Assembly (NCBI RefSeq): GCF_945952365.1
Contig: NZ_CAMFHX010000006.1
Location: 1 to 64,000, forward strand
Source: an uncultured Cetobacterium sp.
GTDB taxonomy: Bacteria > Fusobacteriota > Fusobacteriia > Fusobacteriales > Fusobacteriaceae
Direction of reading: 5' to 3'
Length of the DNA stretch: 64,000 nucleotides
Shown here: piece after piece, positions 62,142 to 64,000 of the stretch
How the letters are laid out: the number at the start of each line of letters is the position of its first letter
Numbering within the stretch: position 1 is the first letter of the stretch
Program-made: the position numbers and the translations under genes
Notes under the pieces: model-generated
Seen by the model: the letters and a program-made list of their open reading frames with translations, nothing else
Told to the model about the DNA's origin: nothing
Databases searched by the model: none

Positions 62142-63445
62142 ATTAGAAAGTCTCTTTGAGGCTTTCCTAAAAGGAACCCCTGACCATATTCTACAGAGTT
62201 TTGAATAAGGAATTCTAAATCTTCCTCTTTTTCAATACCTTCAGCAACAATTTTTAAACCTAAACTTTTCATAATTTTAACTAACCCTTTATAGATAACC
62301 TTTCCTTTTTGATCATCTTCATTCATAGCCAAAATTAGAGATCTATCAAATTTAACAATATCTACTGGAAGTGTTGCAAGAAGTCCAACAGTTGAATATC
62401 CAGCAGTAAAATCATCCATAGATATAAGTATATCTTTTTCTTTTAATTTTTCTAATCTTTCAATTGTAGTTTTTGAATTGTTTAAAATCATAGTTTCTGT
62501 TATTTCAATCTCAATATTTTTTCCGTCAACTTTATAAAAATCTAAAAGATCAAAAATATATGGAACCATATCCTCTCTCATAAAAGTTTCAGAGGACATA
62601 TTGAATGAAAGTCTAAAATCTTTTGTAACAGATTTTTTTTCCAAAAGTACTGCAACTTTTTTTATAGCTTCTTCAGCGATTTTATAATCAATTTTATAAA
62701 CGATACCCATTTTTTCAGCTAGTGGAATAAATTCAGCAGGGCTAATAAATTTTAAATCGTTATTTTCCCAACGAGCAAGAGCTTCAGCTCCACTCAGTGA
62801 GTTGTCACTAAGGTTATATTTAGGTTGAAATACTGCATAAAATTCACTGTTTATTGAATTTTCAAGAAGAGATTTTATTTTTTCATTTCTTCGAGCCCTT
62901 TCAATAAAATTATTTGTAGCTTCTTTATACCAAAGTTCATTATTTTTTTTAATTGCAGACATAGCCATATCAGAACACTTAAAAGATTCGTGTAATGAGA
63001 TGCAACTAGATTTTTTATGATACCCTAAGGTAAATGAAGTATTATATTTTTTCATTAAAAAAGAATCAGAAAACAACTCTTTTAATTTTTCTATTTTGTC
63101 TGTTGGGGTTTTATTGGAGTGTGAAAAGATATAGAACTCATCCCCTGAGATTCTGAAGATTTCATCTTTTTTGAAAACTTTTTTTAAAAATAAGCTAGTT
63201 TGATATAAAACAAGATCTCCCTCTTCGTGACCGTATAGATCATTAACTTTTTTAAAGTTATTAAGATTTAATAAAAAAGTGACCCCTTCACTAGAGTTTT
63301 TTGATTTACAAAACTCGTTGTATGTTTTTCTACTATAAAGTTTTGTTAAATCATCTCTTGTTAATTGTTTTTTTACTTGTAAATATTTGAATAAAATTGC
63401 TAATTGAAATACGATGAAAATAAAAAGCATAAAATTAATGCCCAC
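62138..63445 (-). CDS. GGDEF-EAL protein, probable cyclic di-GMP phosphodiesterase
   Basis: A 435-residue membrane-anchored protein: one helix near residues 3-20, a GGDEF domain (about 30-180) whose active site reads SGDEF (FRISGDEFYIF) instead of GGDEF, and an EAL domain (about 195-435). The EAL site has the key blocks GAEALARWEN, EIEITETMIL, MDDFTAGYSTVGLL, VKFDRSLI and AEGIEKEEDL. The changed GGDEF suggests weak or no cyclase activity, so breakdown of cyclic di-GMP is likelier, and the GGDEF domain may just bind GTP. It is alone on the minus strand. Confidence 0.88.
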   Translation of the reverse strand: MGINFMLFIFIVFQLAILFKYLQVKKQLTRDDLTKLYSRKTYNEFCKSKNSSEGVTFLLNLNNFKKVNDLYGHEEGDLVLYQTSLFLKKVFKKDEIFRISGDEFYIFSHSNKTPTDKIEKLKELFSDSFLMKKYNTSFTLGYHKKSSCISLHESFKCSDMAMSAIKKNNELWYKEATNNFIERARRNEKIKSLLENSINSEFYAVFQPKYNLSDNSLSGAEALARWENNDLKFISPAEFIPLAEKMGIVYKIDYKIAEEAIKKVAVLLEKKSVTKDFRLSFNMSSETFMREDMVPYIFDLLDFYKVDGKNIEIEITETMILNNSKTTIERLEKLKEKDILISMDDFTAGYSTVGLLATLPVDIVKFDRSLILAMNEDDQKGKVIYKGLVKIMKSLGLKIVAEGIEKEEDLEFLIQNSVEYGQGFLLGKPQRDFLI

Positions 63446-63628
63446 TGTTCCTCCCCTTGAAATAAAATCATAAATAAAATGAAATGCCTCATAAATATAT
63501 CATTAAAATTAAGAAAAAGCAACAGAATTTTTCAGAAAAAATACACTTTTTTTAAGTGATATGCAACAAATGGTTTTTTGTAGTTGTGTTTGTTTAGAAA
63601 TGAGAAAAATATTCTTATTTGCGTATTA

Positions 63629-63662
63629 AAAAAAACCACTTCTTATTTAGAAGTGGTTTTAA
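63629..63662 (-). terminator. Terminator after the TDT-family gene
   Basis: AAAACCACTTCTA and TAGAAGTGGTTTT form a stem covering the minus-strand stop codon, with A-rich and T-rich flanks. Confidence 0.85.
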
Positions 63663-64000
63663 TTTTTTTTAAGAAATTATAAAAAACAAATGAAATTATT
63701 CCAGTAGTGATATAAAGTTGAATTCCAGCTATATCTCTAAGTATATTTGAATATTCCACAAGATTTATGCTGTTTAAATAAGCACTCATTCTGAATGTTG
63801 CAACTGTTCCAACAGCCATTGGGAAGGTAGTTCCTGCAAATCCTGGATGGAAGTTGAAGCTAAAGAACTTTGGAATACTCAATAGAATAGAGATCAGAGT
63901 AATGAAAACTATTCCATAAAGGAAAATAGCAACTTTAAGATTTGGGTCTTTCATAACATTTAAATAACTTATAGCACAAAGACTTGATGGTGCTAGAAGA
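63643..64000 (-). CDS. TDT-family (TehA/SLAC1-like) transporter, C-terminal part
   Basis: The frame runs to the window edge, so this is only the 3' part. Visible residues include LLAPSSLCAISYLNVMKDPN before the ATG at 63954, then hydrophobic helices with SFNFHPGFAGTTFPMAVGTVATFRMS, the TehA/SLAC1 family block. Members export dicarboxylates, sulfite or tellurite or carry anions across the inner membrane. The ATG at 63954 is internal and is not the real start. The minus-strand stop lies in a terminator hairpin. The N-terminal helices are outside this window. Confidence 0.85.
   Translation of the reverse strand, partial: LLAPSSLCAISYLNVMKDPNLKVAIFLYGIVFITLISILLSIPKFFSFNFHPGFAGTTFPMAVGTVATFRMSAYLNSINLVEYSNILRDIAGIQLYITTGIISFVFYNFLKKIKTTSK

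Overview
The window is AT-rich, densely coded and arranged in short operons, and it looks like a chromosomal segment of a member of Fusobacteriota, most likely a Cetobacterium/Fusobacterium-type gut anaerobe. The evidence is the mix of an outer-membrane maltoporin-like protein and lipoproteins (a diderm envelope) with Firmicute-style riboswitches, a Fusobacterium mortiferum-like pair of maltose PTS and GH4 6-phospho-alpha-glucosidase, and the anaerobic cobalt-early B12 pathway. The genus is an inference from protein recognition only. I saw no rRNA, tRNA, CRISPR array, prophage or insertion sequence.

Layout. 0-5.1 kb: a decayed YczE-type membrane gene, then minus-strand housekeeping genes (lipase-like hydrolase, Ca/Na antiporter, MATE exporter, flavin reductase) and two small envelope genes on the plus strand. 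5.2-17.5 kb: a strong promoter, a cobalamin riboswitch and thirteen tightly overlapping B12 genes (cbiP, cbiB, cobD, cbiA, cbiC, cbiD, cbiE, cbiT, cbiL, cbiF, cbiG, cbiH, cbiJ), ending in a small zinc-ribbon gene. This covers the corrin ring from cobalt-factor II to adenosylcobinamide phosphate; the cobaltochelatase, cobalt importer and nucleotide-loop genes are not here. 17.5-21.9 kb: a nested inverted repeat before a small secreted protein, then threonine aldolase, a DUF523 protein, YjdM and glyA on the minus strand. 22-26 kb: a guanine-type purine riboswitch driving an amidohydrolase that carries a lipoprotein signal, a GH108 muramidase-like protein, and a TPP riboswitch driving thiD-thiM. 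26-28.1 kb: fetAB and an odd methyltransferase-like gene.

28.1-38.4 kb is a maltodextrin locus: malQ and a LamB-like porin on the minus strand, and malE, malF, malG, a TrmB-type regulator, a lipoprotein and glycogen phosphorylase on the plus strand. The porin and malE promoters share an inverted repeat (GTTGTA-N7-TACAAC), a plausible operator of the TrmB-type regulator. 38.4-45.9 kb holds an atypical metallophosphoesterase with a ParB-like protein, a Cache-GGDEF cyclase, a MobA-MobB fusion, moeA and an HTH regulator whose start cannot be found. 46.4-48.4 kb is the most interesting part: an SMC/RecF-like ATPase followed two bases later by a small TOPRIM-like protein, a layout like two-gene phage-defence systems (AbiL, RloAB, PARIS), preceded by about 480 bases of non-coding DNA with a large palindrome. 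48.4-53.6 kb: an orphan FtsX-type permease, an AAA-ATPase-like/PD-(D/E)XK protein, a CpsB-type PHP phosphatase, an RpiR-type regulator and a PAS-GGDEF protein.

53.7-62.1 kb is a second alpha-glucoside locus, PTS based: malB (EIICB) and malH (GH4) on the minus strand, a divergent LacI-type regulator, then a GH13 alpha-glucosidase, a second EIICB and a DNase-I-fold hydrolase on the plus strand behind a LacI-type operator. The window ends with a GGDEF-EAL protein and the 3' part of a TDT-family transporter. The two sugar loci together would let the cell take up maltodextrins by the porin and ABC transporter (the ATPase MalK is not here) and maltose-type disaccharides by PTS, breaking them by MalQ and GlgP or by GH4 and GH13 enzymes.
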